Below are positions 1 to 7,256 of a stretch of DNA of 16,935 bases, one piece after another (within the stretch, counting starts at the first letter, position 1; each line of letters starts with the position of its first letter). Source of the stretch: JARBAU01 sp029237525 (GTDB lineage Archaea; Thermoproteota; Nitrososphaeria; Nitrososphaerales; Nitrososphaeraceae). Both the position numbers and the translations under genes were made by a program. The stretch is from the NCBI GenBank assembly GCA_036555705.1, contig DATBKT010000136.1, positions 1 to 16,935 of the forward strand, read 5' to 3'. A model generated the notes under the pieces. That model was given only the letters and a program-made list of their open reading frames with translations. It was not told the origin of the DNA and did not search any database.

Positions 1-400
1 CATCAGTTGAAACAGGATGTTCCCCATATCTTTTTACAAGATTTAATACAAAACGTTCTGCAACAGACATGTATCTTTCCTTTGACATACTTATTTGAAG
101 GATTTCGTGGCTATCATTTTCAAAGGCTATCCATAACCAGATATATTCAGAACTACCCTTAATGATAGTTTCATCAATTATAAATTCGGTAATACGTATC
201 TTTCTGGAACTTGACATCTCTGGCTTATACATTTGAATCCAGTCTCTAATGGCAGTATGACTTCGTTTAACAAACCTAGATACAGCTTTGGAAGTATTTC
301 TCAGTGAAAGGCTTAGGAAATATAGACACAGAGAATATGCCATATCCTTGGGTTCTGTTCTTTTTCTTATTTGACACAGCATAATCAATATCGGAATCAT
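1..400 (-). CDS. IS6-like DDE transposase, 3' part outside window
   Basis: Reading the minus strand from an ATG at 400 gives 133 open codons running off the left edge. An in-frame stop lies shortly upstream of the ATG, so the N-terminus is complete. Residues 36-58 look like a helix-turn-helix that would bind the element's ends. The segment IIDETIIKGSSEYIWLW (residues 74-90) carries the first catalytic Asp (D76). HPVSTD at the edge carries the probable second catalytic Asp (D133). This is the arrangement of the IS6/IS240-type DDE catalytic core, which moves the element by cutting and joining DNA. The third acidic residue is beyond the window, so intactness cannot be judged. Family assignment is from memory of archaeal transposases. 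A terminal repeat candidate sits just upstream at 421-434. Confidence 0.85.
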   Translation of the reverse strand, partial: MIPILIMLCQIRKRTEPKDMAYSLCLYFLSLSLRNTSKAVSRFVKRSHTAIRDWIQMYKPEMSSSRKIRITEFIIDETIIKGSSEYIWLWIAFENDSHEILQISMSKERYMSVAERFVLNLVKRYGEHPVSTD

Positions 401-420
401 AAAGCTATAGATTTTTCCTT

Positions 421-434
421 AATTTTACAGAGCC
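421..434 (-). repeat. Putative terminal inverted repeat of the IS6-like element
   Basis: On the minus strand this reads GGCTCTGTAAAATT, resembling the GG(C/T)TCTGT ends of IS6-family elements. It lies 20 bases upstream of the transposase start, where an IS end is expected. The next 8 bases outward (435-442, GTTTTACA) would be the target duplication. TTTTACA occurs on both sides of the boundary (423-429 and 436-442). The partner end is outside the window. Confidence 0.5.
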
Positions 435-672
435 GTTTTACAAATATGCGCAATCTCATTAAAGTAATCAGAGAAGAACTCACATGCCTACAAGGCAGCT
501 GCATACAGATAAAGTATATGGAAGATTAATTTTTTATTGAATGTATCTAGAATCAATTTTGCAAGTACGCACTGCTCATGGCTTTTAGAAGTATCAGAAA
601 CAACATCAAATAATATATTGCCCAACTTTTCTTTTTCCCAATCTTCATTCCATCACATCATCTCATTGATTA

Positions 673-696
673 ATTCATTCATTCATTCATTCATTC
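673..696. repeat. ATTC tetranucleotide repeat, six copies
   Basis: Six uninterrupted copies of ATTC lie in the intergenic region. Such a tract can change length by slippage. No gene start or promoter overlaps it, so any effect is unclear. Confidence 0.9.
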
Positions 697-800
697 AATT
701 CTTCCAATTTCTAGCTCTTTGTCTGTATGTCCACACCCTGTCTATCAAAGTGATAAACTATTTGAAACGTTAAGTAGTCTATGGAATATCATAATACAAA

Positions 801-807
801 TATAATA
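801..807 (+). promoter_or_regulatory. TATA box of the SIMPL gene
   Basis: TATAATA is centred 26 nt before the ATG at 830. At normal archaeal spacing, transcription would start at or next to the ATG and give a leaderless mRNA. There is no Shine-Dalgarno sequence before the ATG. Confidence 0.55.
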
Positions 808-829
808 CCGTTTATATGAACTATTCAAA

Positions 830-1594
830 ATGTACAAGATCCTTAATGCTACACTAATTTTAATAATAACAACCATTGTCTGTCTCTCATTGAATATTTC
901 ATCGCATGCTCAGTCTTCTCAAGGTAATAACACCATAATAATATCTAACCGCGATATTAATGGTACATTATCTACTTCTGGACAAGCTATGATAAAGATG
1001 AAACCAGATAAAGTTACACTCTCATTAGGTGTTGAAACCACTAATAAAACTGCTGATGCGGCATTAGAATCCAATTCAAATCTTATGAATAAAACACTTC
1101 TTGCTTTGAAAAAAGTAGGAGTCAAAGAAAGTGAGATAAACACCGGCTCATTTGATATTTCGCCAAATTATAACAATACACAATCAGGAAGAGGTGATCT
1201 GATTGGATTTACTGCAAGAAACTCCATTGTAATCGAAAGCTTCAATATTAACTCAACATCAAATTGGATCGATACAGCAATTACTTCAGGAGCTAATAAT
1301 ATTAATAGTATTGATTTCACGATCTCTAATGGTAAGCTAGAACAAGTTAAGAATTCGTTAATCAAGCCAGCGATCGATAATGCCAAAGAGAAAGCTAGCA
1401 TTGCAGCTTCTGCATTAGGATTAAAAATAATTGGAATGAAATCCATAAGGATATTAGAACCTGCAACATCATTTCAATTACCGCAGCAAGAATTCGCTGC
1501 GAAAACACTAACTTCAAAGCCATCGACACCAATCATTCCAGGTGAACAGACGATATCACAAGGTGTTGATATTATTTTTCTTGGTGGTAAATAG
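830..1594 (+). CDS. Secreted SIMPL (DUF541) domain protein
   Basis: The protein has 254 residues. Residues 1-27 form a signal peptide: a Lys near the start, a hydrophobic stretch at about 7-22, and a cleavage-like SSHAQ. The mature part matches the SIMPL/DUF541 family: a beta strand like ISTSGQAMIKMKPDKVTLSLGVET near residues 48-72, the repeated Asn/Leu helix NSNLMNKTLLALKKVGV, the INTGSFDISPNY motif, and a C-terminal helix plus strand ending in GVDIIFLGG. SIMPL proteins are periplasmic, membrane-associated or secreted oligomers with a generic stress or envelope role; no catalytic site is known. The ATG at 830 is chosen because it begins the signal peptide and lies 26 nt after a TATA box. The next gene is 438 bp away with its own promoter, so this looks monocistronic. 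Confidence 0.85.
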   Translation: MYKILNATLILIITTIVCLSLNISSHAQSSQGNNTIIISNRDINGTLSTSGQAMIKMKPDKVTLSLGVETTNKTADAALESNSNLMNKTLLALKKVGVKESEINTGSFDISPNYNNTQSGRGDLIGFTARNSIVIESFNINSTSNWIDTAITSGANNINSIDFTISNGKLEQVKNSLIKPAIDNAKEKASIAASALGLKIIGMKSIRILEPATSFQLPQQEFAAKTLTSKPSTPIIPGEQTISQGVDIIFLGGK

Positions 1595-2032
1595 ACAAAA
1601 AATACTTTATTTCACTCAATATCAATATTCGAGTTAGGTTTTAGTTGATCTGTTCTATATTCGAGAACATGACATATTATGCAATAGGCCAACGAATTCA
1701 AGACAGGTTAGGATATCACAATCACAGCAAGGATCCTACATTGTTACTAATATACGTAATACGTAATATTATAGTAAGCAATCATTGGTGGAATGGAATT
1801 TAAGTCAGATTAGCTTTTTCTTTTGCCATTCATTTCATATTGAATCTTTCTAGCCAAGCTTTTGTTAGATTCAATATTATGTAATTCTATCATTACAGTA
1901 TTACGAGGTGAGGATTAATAGTAATTACATAAATTTAGACAAAATCACAAGGATCTAGGCACAAGGTTACTCCTTTAGGTATGCGTCTGTTTGTCACTTA
2001 CTGTTATATAGCAGTATAGAGAAAAAATATGC
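1595..2032. other. Intergenic region with a small hairpin and repeated ATATTCGAG
   Basis: No gene is seen. ATATTCGAG occurs twice (1625-1633 and 1657-1665). The second copy is inside a hairpin, TGTTCT (1651-1656) with AGAACA (1664-1669) and a 7-nt loop, 57 nt after the SIMPL stop. It has no following T-run, so it is not a typical terminator. Near-palindromic TACGTAATACGTA lies around 1754-1766. The downstream end carries the promoter of the CoA-binding gene. Confidence 0.5.
2004..2010 (+). promoter_or_regulatory. TATA box of the CoA-binding protein gene
   Basis: TTATATA is centred 26 nt before the ATG at 2033, predicting a leaderless transcript. The region between is A-rich and has no Shine-Dalgarno match. 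Confidence 0.6.
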
Positions 2033-2458
2033 ATGGGTATATCAAATAAGGATTCTCATTCAGATCAGGAGTTAAAGAGAATATATGATTTGAAAAATAT
2101 TGCAGTCGTCGGAATGTCCAGTAAAGAAGGAAAACCTGGTTATTTTGTACCCAAGTATCTAATTGAACAGGGGTATAATGTGATCCCCGTAAATCCTACA
2201 GTAAAGGAGGTGAATGGACTAAAGTCATATCCAGATATTATATCCATACCAAGTGAGGTCGATATCGTTGACATATTTAGAAGATCGGAAGATGTACCTC
2301 CTGTAGTAGAAAATGCTTTGAAGAAAAAAGATGTCAAAGTCATATGGATGCAAGAGGGGATATATAACGCAGACGCAGAAAAAGTGGCTAAAGAAAAAGG
2401 TTTAGATGTTATATTTAATAGATGTATGATGGCCGAACATATGAGATTATTTAAATGA
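2033..2458 (+). CDS. CoA-binding domain protein (YccU-like)
   Basis: The 141-residue protein is a single Rossmann-like CoA-binding domain (CoA_binding_2 type). The first strand and nucleotide-binding turn are IAVVGMSSKEGKPGYFVPKY (about residues 23-42). The next strand is YNVIPVNP (49-56), followed by VDIVDIFRRSEDV (77-89), IWMQEGIYN and the C-terminal FNRCMMAEHMR. Stand-alone members of this family bind CoA or acyl-CoA, or are linked to redox or acetylation control, but most lack a proven function. The length is normal for the family. The ATG at 2033 fits the leaderless promoter; an ATG at 2029 is out of frame. The family call is firm, the cellular role is not. Confidence 0.88.
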   Translation: MGISNKDSHSDQELKRIYDLKNIAVVGMSSKEGKPGYFVPKYLIEQGYNVIPVNPTVKEVNGLKSYPDIISIPSEVDIVDIFRRSEDVPPVVENALKKKDVKVIWMQEGIYNADAEKVAKEKGLDVIFNRCMMAEHMRLFK

Positions 2459-3012
2459 ATAAAGTCAGGGTCTATTACTTCGTATACTACACACACTGCG
2501 ACATTATCCTACAGCCGTTAGCTCATCAACCAATCATATTGGGATAACGTTGAAGATTTAATAAAAGTACAAATCATATAACAGCCAATAGCAAATAGCC
2601 AATATTTTGGGATGAAAATGGTTCAAAATGTACCAATTTGTGCAATAACAGCTTTCAGTTATAATATGGGACATAGTTAAGGGAAAATATGAGATAGATG
2701 CTGCAAAACTATCAATTCCTACTTGCATCTAATATTGATCAGGTAAACACGTTATTTAAGTACAGTAGTAGCAACTAACCTAGTTGATATCTACAACCAT
2801 AGTAAGTGAGTAGAAATTTACTATAGAGAAATCCAAATTGCACAATCATTTGCTTCCCGTACCCACGATAAAATTCAATCTGCCCATAGAGATTGATGAG
2901 CCATAATTCATTAGGAGCTTTGGGGTTTATATAGACCGTTTTCTTGAAAAATTGGAATATCAGATAATCTATTATAAATTATAATAATAATGCAAACCAT
3001 AATCTTATTTAA
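2459..3012. other. Intergenic region upstream of the patatin gene
   Basis: I find no supported gene in this 554-bp gap. It contains a repeated AGCCAAT near 2583-2601 and an A+T-rich hairpin, ATAGTAA (2799-2805) with TTACTAT (2818-2824). Two possible TATA elements for the patatin gene lie at its end. Confidence 0.5.
2926..2933 (+). promoter_or_regulatory. Strong TATA box, possible distal promoter of the patatin gene
   Basis: TTTATATA is a close match to the archaeal TATA consensus, in a locally G-rich flank (TGGGG before it). It predicts a start near 2956 and a leader of about 56 nt. A weaker A+T-rich element at 2981-2988 (ATAATAAT) is about 28 nt before the ATG and would give a nearly leaderless mRNA. 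Sequence alone does not decide between them. Confidence 0.4.
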
Positions 3013-4302
3013 ATGAGTTATCTATTCAAGGAAGAAAATATTCAACTCAGACATAAAGAAACAAGAGATGTAGAGAATGTTCTTGTATTGCAAGGAGGAG
3101 GATCATTGGGAGCTTTTGCATGCGGCGTATTCAAAGCATTAGTAAAAAAGAGTGTAAGAATAGATATAGTTGCAGGAACATCCATTGGAGCTGTAAATGC
3201 TGCTATAATTGTGGGAAGCAAAAATGACCATCCAGAAAGAGACCTTGAAGATTTTTGGATGGAGATTGCAGAAAGTAATCCGAATATCATCCCGGATATA
3301 TTCGTCTTTGATTATGATAAGAAAGCTAAGAGATACATCTCCAAGAAAATATCAGCTGCGTCAACTAATGCTGCGATATTTGGTGTTCCCAAAATGTTTA
3401 CACCTCTATGGTCACACTGGTTTCTCTGCAATTATAGTTATGACTATAAAAATAATAACGACGACAAAAATCACAGCAGTAATAATCCTAATAAAATGGA
3501 ACATTACTATGACTTTCTTAATCCAACAAACTGGACCCATTTCTATGACCATTCTGTACTTGCAAAAACACTCGACAAGTACATAGATTATAAAAAGCTT
3601 AACCTTGCAGCAACAAAAGAAGAATTACCAGAAGTACTTCGTCTGATAATAACTGCCGTCGATGTGATGACAGCCAGGCCGCTCATATTTGACAATACGA
3701 AAATGGAGATAAAAGCTAAACACATCCTAGCAAGCTCTGGTTATCCAATCTACGGATTTCCATGGATCGAGCTTGAAGATAACTTGTACGCATGGGATGG
3801 GAGTCTCCTTAGCAATACTCCAGTAAGAGAAGTCATCTATGCATCTCCAAGAAATGATAAAAATATTTTTATTGTAGAAAATTACCCAAGAAAAATACAC
3901 AAGCTTCCTTCCAACATGGCAGAAGTTGAAAGCAGAGCTAAAGATATCATTTTTAGCGATAAAAATATGGATACTATAAAGATGTCAAGGCTTATAACAA
4001 GACACATACAGCTCATAGAAACTTTATACGATATTGTCCAAAGAAAAGCTAATCTTACAGAGATTAACTCTCATCTCTTGGAAAATATAAAGTCAGAATA
4101 CAATACTCTAATTAACAATTATGGTGCACAAATAAAATCGGTTACAAGAATAATTAGAAGTGAATTAGAATCACCAAGTATGTTACAAAATGCAGACTTT
4201 TCCCCTAAAACTATTAGAGAATTGATAACACAAGGTGAAATTAAAACTATGGAAAAGTTAGCATATTGCGGGAACGCCAACTATGACTTTAATATAAAAT
4301 AG
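3013..4302 (+). CDS. Patatin-like phospholipase / lipid acyl hydrolase
   Basis: The 429-residue protein has the three patatin landmarks. The oxyanion-hole loop is QGGGSLGAF (residues 27-35), the nucleophile elbow is GTSIG with Ser57, and the second catalytic residue is Asp262 in WDGSLLSNTP. Patatin-type enzymes use this Ser-Asp dyad to release fatty acids from glycerolipids. A domain of this kind in an organism with ether-linked isoprenoid lipids raises a substrate question. There is no signal peptide, so it is probably cytosolic or on the inner face of the membrane. Residues about 143-162 form an Asn/Asp/Lys-rich low-complexity insertion. The roughly 140-residue C-terminal part after the catalytic domain is helical and charged, with no domain I recognise. 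The gene stands alone, with gaps of 554 and 213 bp. The ATG at 3013 starts shortly before the first conserved strand. Confidence 0.9.
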   Translation: MSYLFKEENIQLRHKETRDVENVLVLQGGGSLGAFACGVFKALVKKSVRIDIVAGTSIGAVNAAIIVGSKNDHPERDLEDFWMEIAESNPNIIPDIFVFDYDKKAKRYISKKISAASTNAAIFGVPKMFTPLWSHWFLCNYSYDYKNNNDDKNHSSNNPNKMEHYYDFLNPTNWTHFYDHSVLAKTLDKYIDYKKLNLAATKEELPEVLRLIITAVDVMTARPLIFDNTKMEIKAKHILASSGYPIYGFPWIELEDNLYAWDGSLLSNTPVREVIYASPRNDKNIFIVENYPRKIHKLPSNMAEVESRAKDIIFSDKNMDTIKMSRLITRHIQLIETLYDIVQRKANLTEINSHLLENIKSEYNTLINNYGAQIKSVTRIIRSELESPSMLQNADFSPKTIRELITQGEIKTMEKLAYCGNANYDFNIK

Positions 4303-4453
4303 AGACTACTACTCTACGTCAGGCAAGATGCAAGTATATACATCTATGCATTTTTTTGACAAGAACACTTTGAATTTAAGTCCTCGTTTGACGCTGTATA
4401 ATATATCGTTTACGCAATTTGATCTAAGACGGATTTGTTATATTTATAATTAG

Positions 4454-4466
4454 TTAACTTAGTTAA
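4454..4466 (+). promoter_or_regulatory. Palindromic operator candidate TTAAC-N3-GTTAA, site 1
   Basis: The sequence is TTAACTTAGTTAA, a near-perfect palindrome 50 nt before the winged-helix gene. The A+T-rich element TTTTATTAAG (4471-4480) follows directly and could be the TATA box, with a start near 4502. The same palindrome occurs before the genes starting at 5608 and 7173. The site also reads as two 9-bp direct repeats of TTAGTTAAM. Confidence 0.55.
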
Positions 4467-4515
4467 ACCAGTTTTATTAAGCATCAATGAAAATCTATTG
4501 TAGCACGTAAGAAGA

Positions 4516-4959
4516 ATGGCTTCTCTCCACGGCCTGGGAACAAAACCTCCAAATCATCTGCCAACTTCGCATTGCTATAGAGATAGAATTTATATCATTA
4601 AAGATGTTATCCTGCATCTAGTAGAGTATAGACATCTTAACCAAACATCTTTGATTCGTTTCTGCGGGTTAAATTTAAAAGAGCACCGATCTATATTAGA
4701 TGAACTAGAATTCAATGCATTTATTAGCAAAAGTGAATCAACGATAGGCCATAGATCTATTACTATATACAAGCCTACACAAAAAGGAATTGAATTTTGT
4801 AACAAGATAATTGTACCCTATGAAAATGTGTTTCCAAGAGATAAGAAGCAGCAGAATATTGATGAGAGTTCTAAGAGAACTATGGAATCAGCATTATCAA
4901 GAAATGAGGTCATGGGGAACAAGAGTAGAGATCATAGTATTATCACCACGATCCCATAG
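4516..4959 (+). CDS. Small winged helix-turn-helix transcription regulator
   Basis: The protein has 147 residues. Residues about 22-108 form a compact winged-helix domain: helix RIYIIKDVILHLVEY, a helix-turn-helix with LNQTSLIRFCGLNLKEHRSI (41-60) as recognition region, helix LDELEFNAFI, a wing at about 72-88 with strand ITIYKPT, and a last helix GIEFCNKIIVPYENVFPR. This fold and ending resemble the many small winged-helix proteins of Nitrososphaeria, most of unknown target. The last 40 residues are polar and probably disordered. It most likely binds DNA as a dimer through the winged helix. A palindrome just upstream recurs before two nearby envelope genes, so autoregulation is plausible but unproven. 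There is no ligand or sensor domain. The ATG at 4516 is the only reasonable start. Confidence 0.8.
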   Translation: MASLHGLGTKPPNHLPTSHCYRDRIYIIKDVILHLVEYRHLNQTSLIRFCGLNLKEHRSILDELEFNAFISKSESTIGHRSITIYKPTQKGIEFCNKIIVPYENVFPRDKKQQNIDESSKRTMESALSRNEVMGNKSRDHSIITTIP

Positions 4960-4969
4960 AACAATGTCT

Positions 4970-5028
4970 CTAGCTACACTAGCTATATTAGTAGACTAGC
5001 TACTCTCCTATCGCGTATTGTTTTTTTT
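4970..5028 (+). terminator. CTAGCTA repeats followed by T8, likely terminator
   Basis: Three copies of CTAGCTA (4970-4976, 4979-4985, 4996-5002) follow the winged-helix stop by 10 nt. TAGCTA is self-complementary, so the copies can pair with each other, for example 4980-4985 with 4997-5002. A run of eight T (5021-5028) follows. A T-run alone can terminate archaeal transcription. Confidence 0.5.
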
Positions 5029-5164
5029 GAATACATGATAAACAAATAAAAACTACGGTCTAATAGAAAGTAGTACAGGACTATGCCCATAATAGACCTC
5101 TATATGTAGAGAATAAAACTCATACTAACGGAATTAGCGATAAATATAGCAAGAATTGTATAGG

Positions 5165-5608
5165 TCATGTCTCAATACCATATTCTTCCGCGATTTTCCT
5201 ATCTGCTTCTTCCCTCTCTCTTTGAAATTCTCTATAGCCCTTAGTCCATTTTACTACTATCGAGCGATAATGTCGTATACCTGCAATAATCATTGTAACA
5301 GAAATAATAATTATAAGAATTAACAATATGCCAAGTACTATACCAAATTCATTCTCAATTTCAAGAACTGCAAAAAATGTCGGATGTGATATTAGAAAAA
5401 GTGAAAGTCCTATCGCAAGTGGAGCAAGAATTATCGCAGAAATAGAAATATAAAGTAAAGTTCTCCTTATCTTGAGTATTTGGAATATAAAATCATCCAT
5501 TGATGTTACGATATCTAATCTAGAATGCTCCGTTCTGGTGACAGAGGAATTAGAAGAAGAAGAATCATCGTTATTGCCGTGGCCATCTAGATTTTCATCA
5601 GGATTCAT
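5165..5608 (-). CDS. Small membrane protein with two transmembrane helices
   Basis: The protein has 147 residues. Residues 1-30 are polar, with Asn/Asp/Ser runs. Two hydrophobic helices at about 51-73 and 88-111 are separated by a short loop (SHPTFFAVLEIENEF). The C-terminus (about 112-147) is a highly charged helix, KGYREFQREREEADRKIAEE, that could form a coiled coil. With two helices both ends would lie on the same side, probably the cytoplasm. I recognise no family and no enzymatic motif; a scaffold or partner-binding membrane protein is a guess. It converges with the winged-helix gene (205 bp between stops). Its upstream region carries a second copy of the palindrome found before that regulator, so it is a candidate target. 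The ATG at 5608 is the only start that fits. Confidence 0.7.
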   Translation of the reverse strand: MNPDENLDGHGNNDDSSSSNSSVTRTEHSRLDIVTSMDDFIFQILKIRRTLLYISISAIILAPLAIGLSLFLISHPTFFAVLEIENEFGIVLGILLILIIIISVTMIIAGIRHYRSIVVKWTKGYREFQREREEADRKIAEEYGIET

Positions 5609-5656
5609 CTCTATGATTACAATGAGAGTAAATAAGATTCCTTATTTATTTTATGA

Positions 5657-5669
5657 TTAACTTTGTTAA
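5657..5669 (-). promoter_or_regulatory. Palindromic operator candidate TTAAC-N3-GTTAA, site 2
   Basis: The plus strand reads TTAACTTTGTTAA, both 5-base arms perfect. It lies 49 nt upstream of the membrane-protein start at 5608. An A+T-rich TATA-like stretch, AAAATAAATAAG on the minus strand (5641-5652), lies between site and gene. A third half-site copy follows (TTAACTTAA, 5667-5675). Confidence 0.6.
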
Positions 5670-5995
5670 CTTAATAGAAATTTGACAAGAATGCGTATTC
5701 GCATCCACATCTGCGTCGAGTTTACAATTCATTGTTAGATCGAATAAATGAATTTAGGGATAAGGTGAACTAGTTAAAACCTCTAGGCACTGCTCTAAAG
5801 TGCTACGTATTGGATTGATATCGCACATTTGGATAAATACTGGCATTATTCTAGAAACCATTCATCAAAGTGAAATTAAATAACAAATATCAAGATTACC
5901 AGTTAACTAGATCATTCGATATTAAAATACAATAATAGCTTTCAGTATTTTCATAATAATTTGATATGATATCATTAGAAAAATTAAAAGAGTAA

Positions 5996-6013
5996 CTATG
6001 TGAAGTTACATAG
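5996..6013. promoter_or_regulatory. Inverted repeat CTATGT-N6-ACATAG upstream of the Cys-rich gene
   Basis: Perfect 6-bp arms are separated by GAAGTT. The repeat lies about 40 nt before the ATG at 6053 and just upstream of the TATA-like TACTTTAAG. This is a reasonable place for an activator or repressor site. It differs from the TTAAC palindromes. Confidence 0.35.
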
Positions 6014-6052
6014 GTCAGTATACTTTAAGACCTTATTAATGGTATTAGGAAT

Positions 6053-6304
6053 ATGGCGGGAAAGAAAGGTAATGCTATATGGCACTTCTCAGATAATAAT
6101 ATAGATTTTGTTGATTCCGGACTTGCCATGAAGGACACAATGATGCACGAACATGATTTTAAGCAAACAAATCTCATATTAACCACAACATGTTGTGTGA
6201 TTCAGTGCATAACTTGCAAAAGATGCTTCTGCGATTCATGCGGTAAACTAATAAATAATTATGATGGTTTTAGAAATCATGTATGTAAAGTCAATTATAA
6301 ATGA
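6053..6304 (+). CDS. Small cysteine-rich, probably zinc-binding protein
   Basis: The protein has 83 residues. Seven Cys and a His are crowded in the C-terminal half: C47, C48, C52, C55, C58, C60, C63, H76 and C78, including CITCKRCFCDSCGK and FRNHVCK. The CxxC pairs and the HxC end look like a zinc finger or zinc ribbon. The N-terminal half has His and Asp (HFSDNNIDF, MMHEHDF). Small zinc-finger proteins are frequent in archaea and usually bind DNA, RNA or a protein partner; no target can be read here. I do not recognise a named family. The start is supported by a TATA-like element about 26 nt upstream and no better upstream codon. The gene is isolated, with an inverted repeat in its promoter. 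Confidence 0.65.
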   Translation: MAGKKGNAIWHFSDNNIDFVDSGLAMKDTMMHEHDFKQTNLILTTTCCVIQCITCKRCFCDSCGKLINNYDGFRNHVCKVNYK

Positions 6305-6450
6305 TAATTTTCTTCATGTGGGAAACGATATCATCACTATTTCAGAATTAAGTACAGCATCTGAAAAGCCTCAGATGAATTAGAAAAGATCAGTAGTAAA
6401 GTTACTTCATAATCATATATACAAGTATCAAATACACACGTCAAGACAAA

Positions 6451-7173
6451 TTATTTCATTAATTCGAATGAACTAATCATTTTTTGTACGGTTGGAAGAT
6501 AATATAAATATTTTGATGAATCTGCATGATAGCTGATAATATATCCTTTATCGTCATTTACCATTAAAACATCCATCGCTTTAGCTGGGATAGCATCGTC
6601 TCCGGTTCCTTCTTTATAAGTATACACTATTTTCTGTGCAAGATTATTTCCTGCCAGAGTAATTTGATGCGATTCTGGCTTAACGAACTTGAAATCTAGT
6701 AATTTCGTCGACAATGAAGTGAGATGTGAAAGAACAAAACCACGTAGAGAAATAGCATCAGAAGTTGGCTTATCAAAAAGTTTGAAAAAGTCCTTAATAT
6801 TATTGCGATGCATATTATGAATCGATATTATAAAACTTGAATATTTAGTAAGAGGATCTTTCACGGTAGGAATGAATTTAACAACTTGTTTCTCGGAAGA
6901 ATCTTGGTCTTCGTCTTCTTCCATCTTTTCCCAATTAAAGGGATATTGAATAGTTATCCCAAAAGCAGAATTCTTGTAAGTAGCAAAATTCGCAGGATTA
7001 TTTTCACTTGTTTTATCTAAAGAAGTCGCATCGATATTATCAGTTCTTTTCTTAGTCTGTGCAAGAGCCTTTTGTTGTAAAATAGTGTACGGTATAGTAT
7101 GACTCGAGATAGATATCATCAGTAAGAAAAATAGAATCAAACCAATTCTTGGGGATAAAAATCTAAGATGCAA
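6451..7173 (-). CDS. Secreted PsbP-like domain protein
   Basis: The protein has 240 residues. An N-terminal hydrophobic segment (about 8-24) followed by KALAQ near residue 39 is a signal peptide or membrane anchor. The mature part opens with a polar linker and then YKNSAFGITIQYPFNWEK (66-83), the typical entry of PsbP-like domains, which are common in secreted proteins of Nitrososphaeria. Later strands include VVKFIPTV, FIISIHNM and the closing YIISYHADSSKYLYYLPTVQKMISSF. In these archaea the domain is an extracellular or pseudoperiplasmic protein of unknown function, not photosynthetic. The start is TTG at 7173; there is no in-frame ATG or GTG before the signal peptide, although the frame stays open further upstream. 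The third copy of the TTAAC palindrome lies upstream, next to a TATA-like AATATATTAAAT. Confidence 0.8.
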   Translation of the reverse strand: MHLRFLSPRIGLILFFLLMISISSHTIPYTILQQKALAQTKKRTDNIDATSLDKTSENNPANFATYKNSAFGITIQYPFNWEKMEEDEDQDSSEKQVVKFIPTVKDPLTKYSSFIISIHNMHRNNIKDFFKLFDKPTSDAISLRGFVLSHLTSLSTKLLDFKFVKPESHQITLAGNNLAQKIVYTYKEGTGDDAIPAKAMDVLMVNDDKGYIISYHADSSKYLYYLPTVQKMISSFELMK

Positions 7174-7243
7174 ATTTACTTTTTCTTTACTGTGTATAGG
7201 AATAATAATGTATCCTTTAATAAGTGTTAATTTAATATATTGC

Positions 7244-7256
7244 TGAACAAAGTTAA
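7244..7256 (-). promoter_or_regulatory. Palindromic operator candidate TTAAC-N3-GTTCA, site 3
   Basis: The minus strand reads TTAACTTTGTTCA, identical to site 2 except for one base in the second arm. It lies 71 nt upstream of the PsbP-like start and directly upstream of the TATA-like AATATATTAAAT (minus strand, about 7229-7240). Confidence 0.5.

Larger units (their letters stand above)
435..829. other. Intergenic region between the IS end and the SIMPL gene
   Basis: I see no convincing gene. An open frame at 537-773 has a TTG start and is rich in Ser, His, Phe and Ile, partly because of an ATTC repeat, so I treat it as noncoding. There is a GCAGCTGC palindrome at 495-502. The distal end holds the SIMPL promoter. 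Confidence 0.6.
5609..6052. other. Divergent intergenic region between the membrane-protein and Cys-rich genes
   Basis: No gene is seen in this 444-bp divergent promoter region. Besides operator site 2 it has two related but imperfect sequences: TGAACTAGTTAA (5766-5777, spacer of two) and a GTTAAC core near 5905. A short hairpin at 5996-6013 and TATA-like TACTTTAAG (about 6021-6029, centred 26-28 nt before the ATG at 6053) serve the Cys-rich gene. Confidence 0.5.

Noticed and set aside
537..773. 78-codon open frame with TTG start
   Set aside because: The composition is Ser/His/Phe-rich and partly created by an ATTC repeat. There is no promoter at a suitable distance and no recognisable domain.
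3209..3586. 125-codon frame overlapping the patatin gene
   Set aside because: It is an alternative frame inside a well-supported gene with catalytic motifs.
4811..4999. 62-codon frame overlapping the winged-helix gene end
   Set aside because: It is out of frame with a recognisable domain protein and has no start signal.
4970..5002. CTAGCTA repeats as a CRISPR-like array
   Set aside because: The repeats are 7 bp and the spacings of 2 and 10 nt are too short; a terminator hairpin explains them better.
5766..5777. TGAACTAGTTAA as a fourth operator site
   Set aside because: The spacer is two bases instead of three, one arm is imperfect, and it lies about 275 nt from the nearest start.
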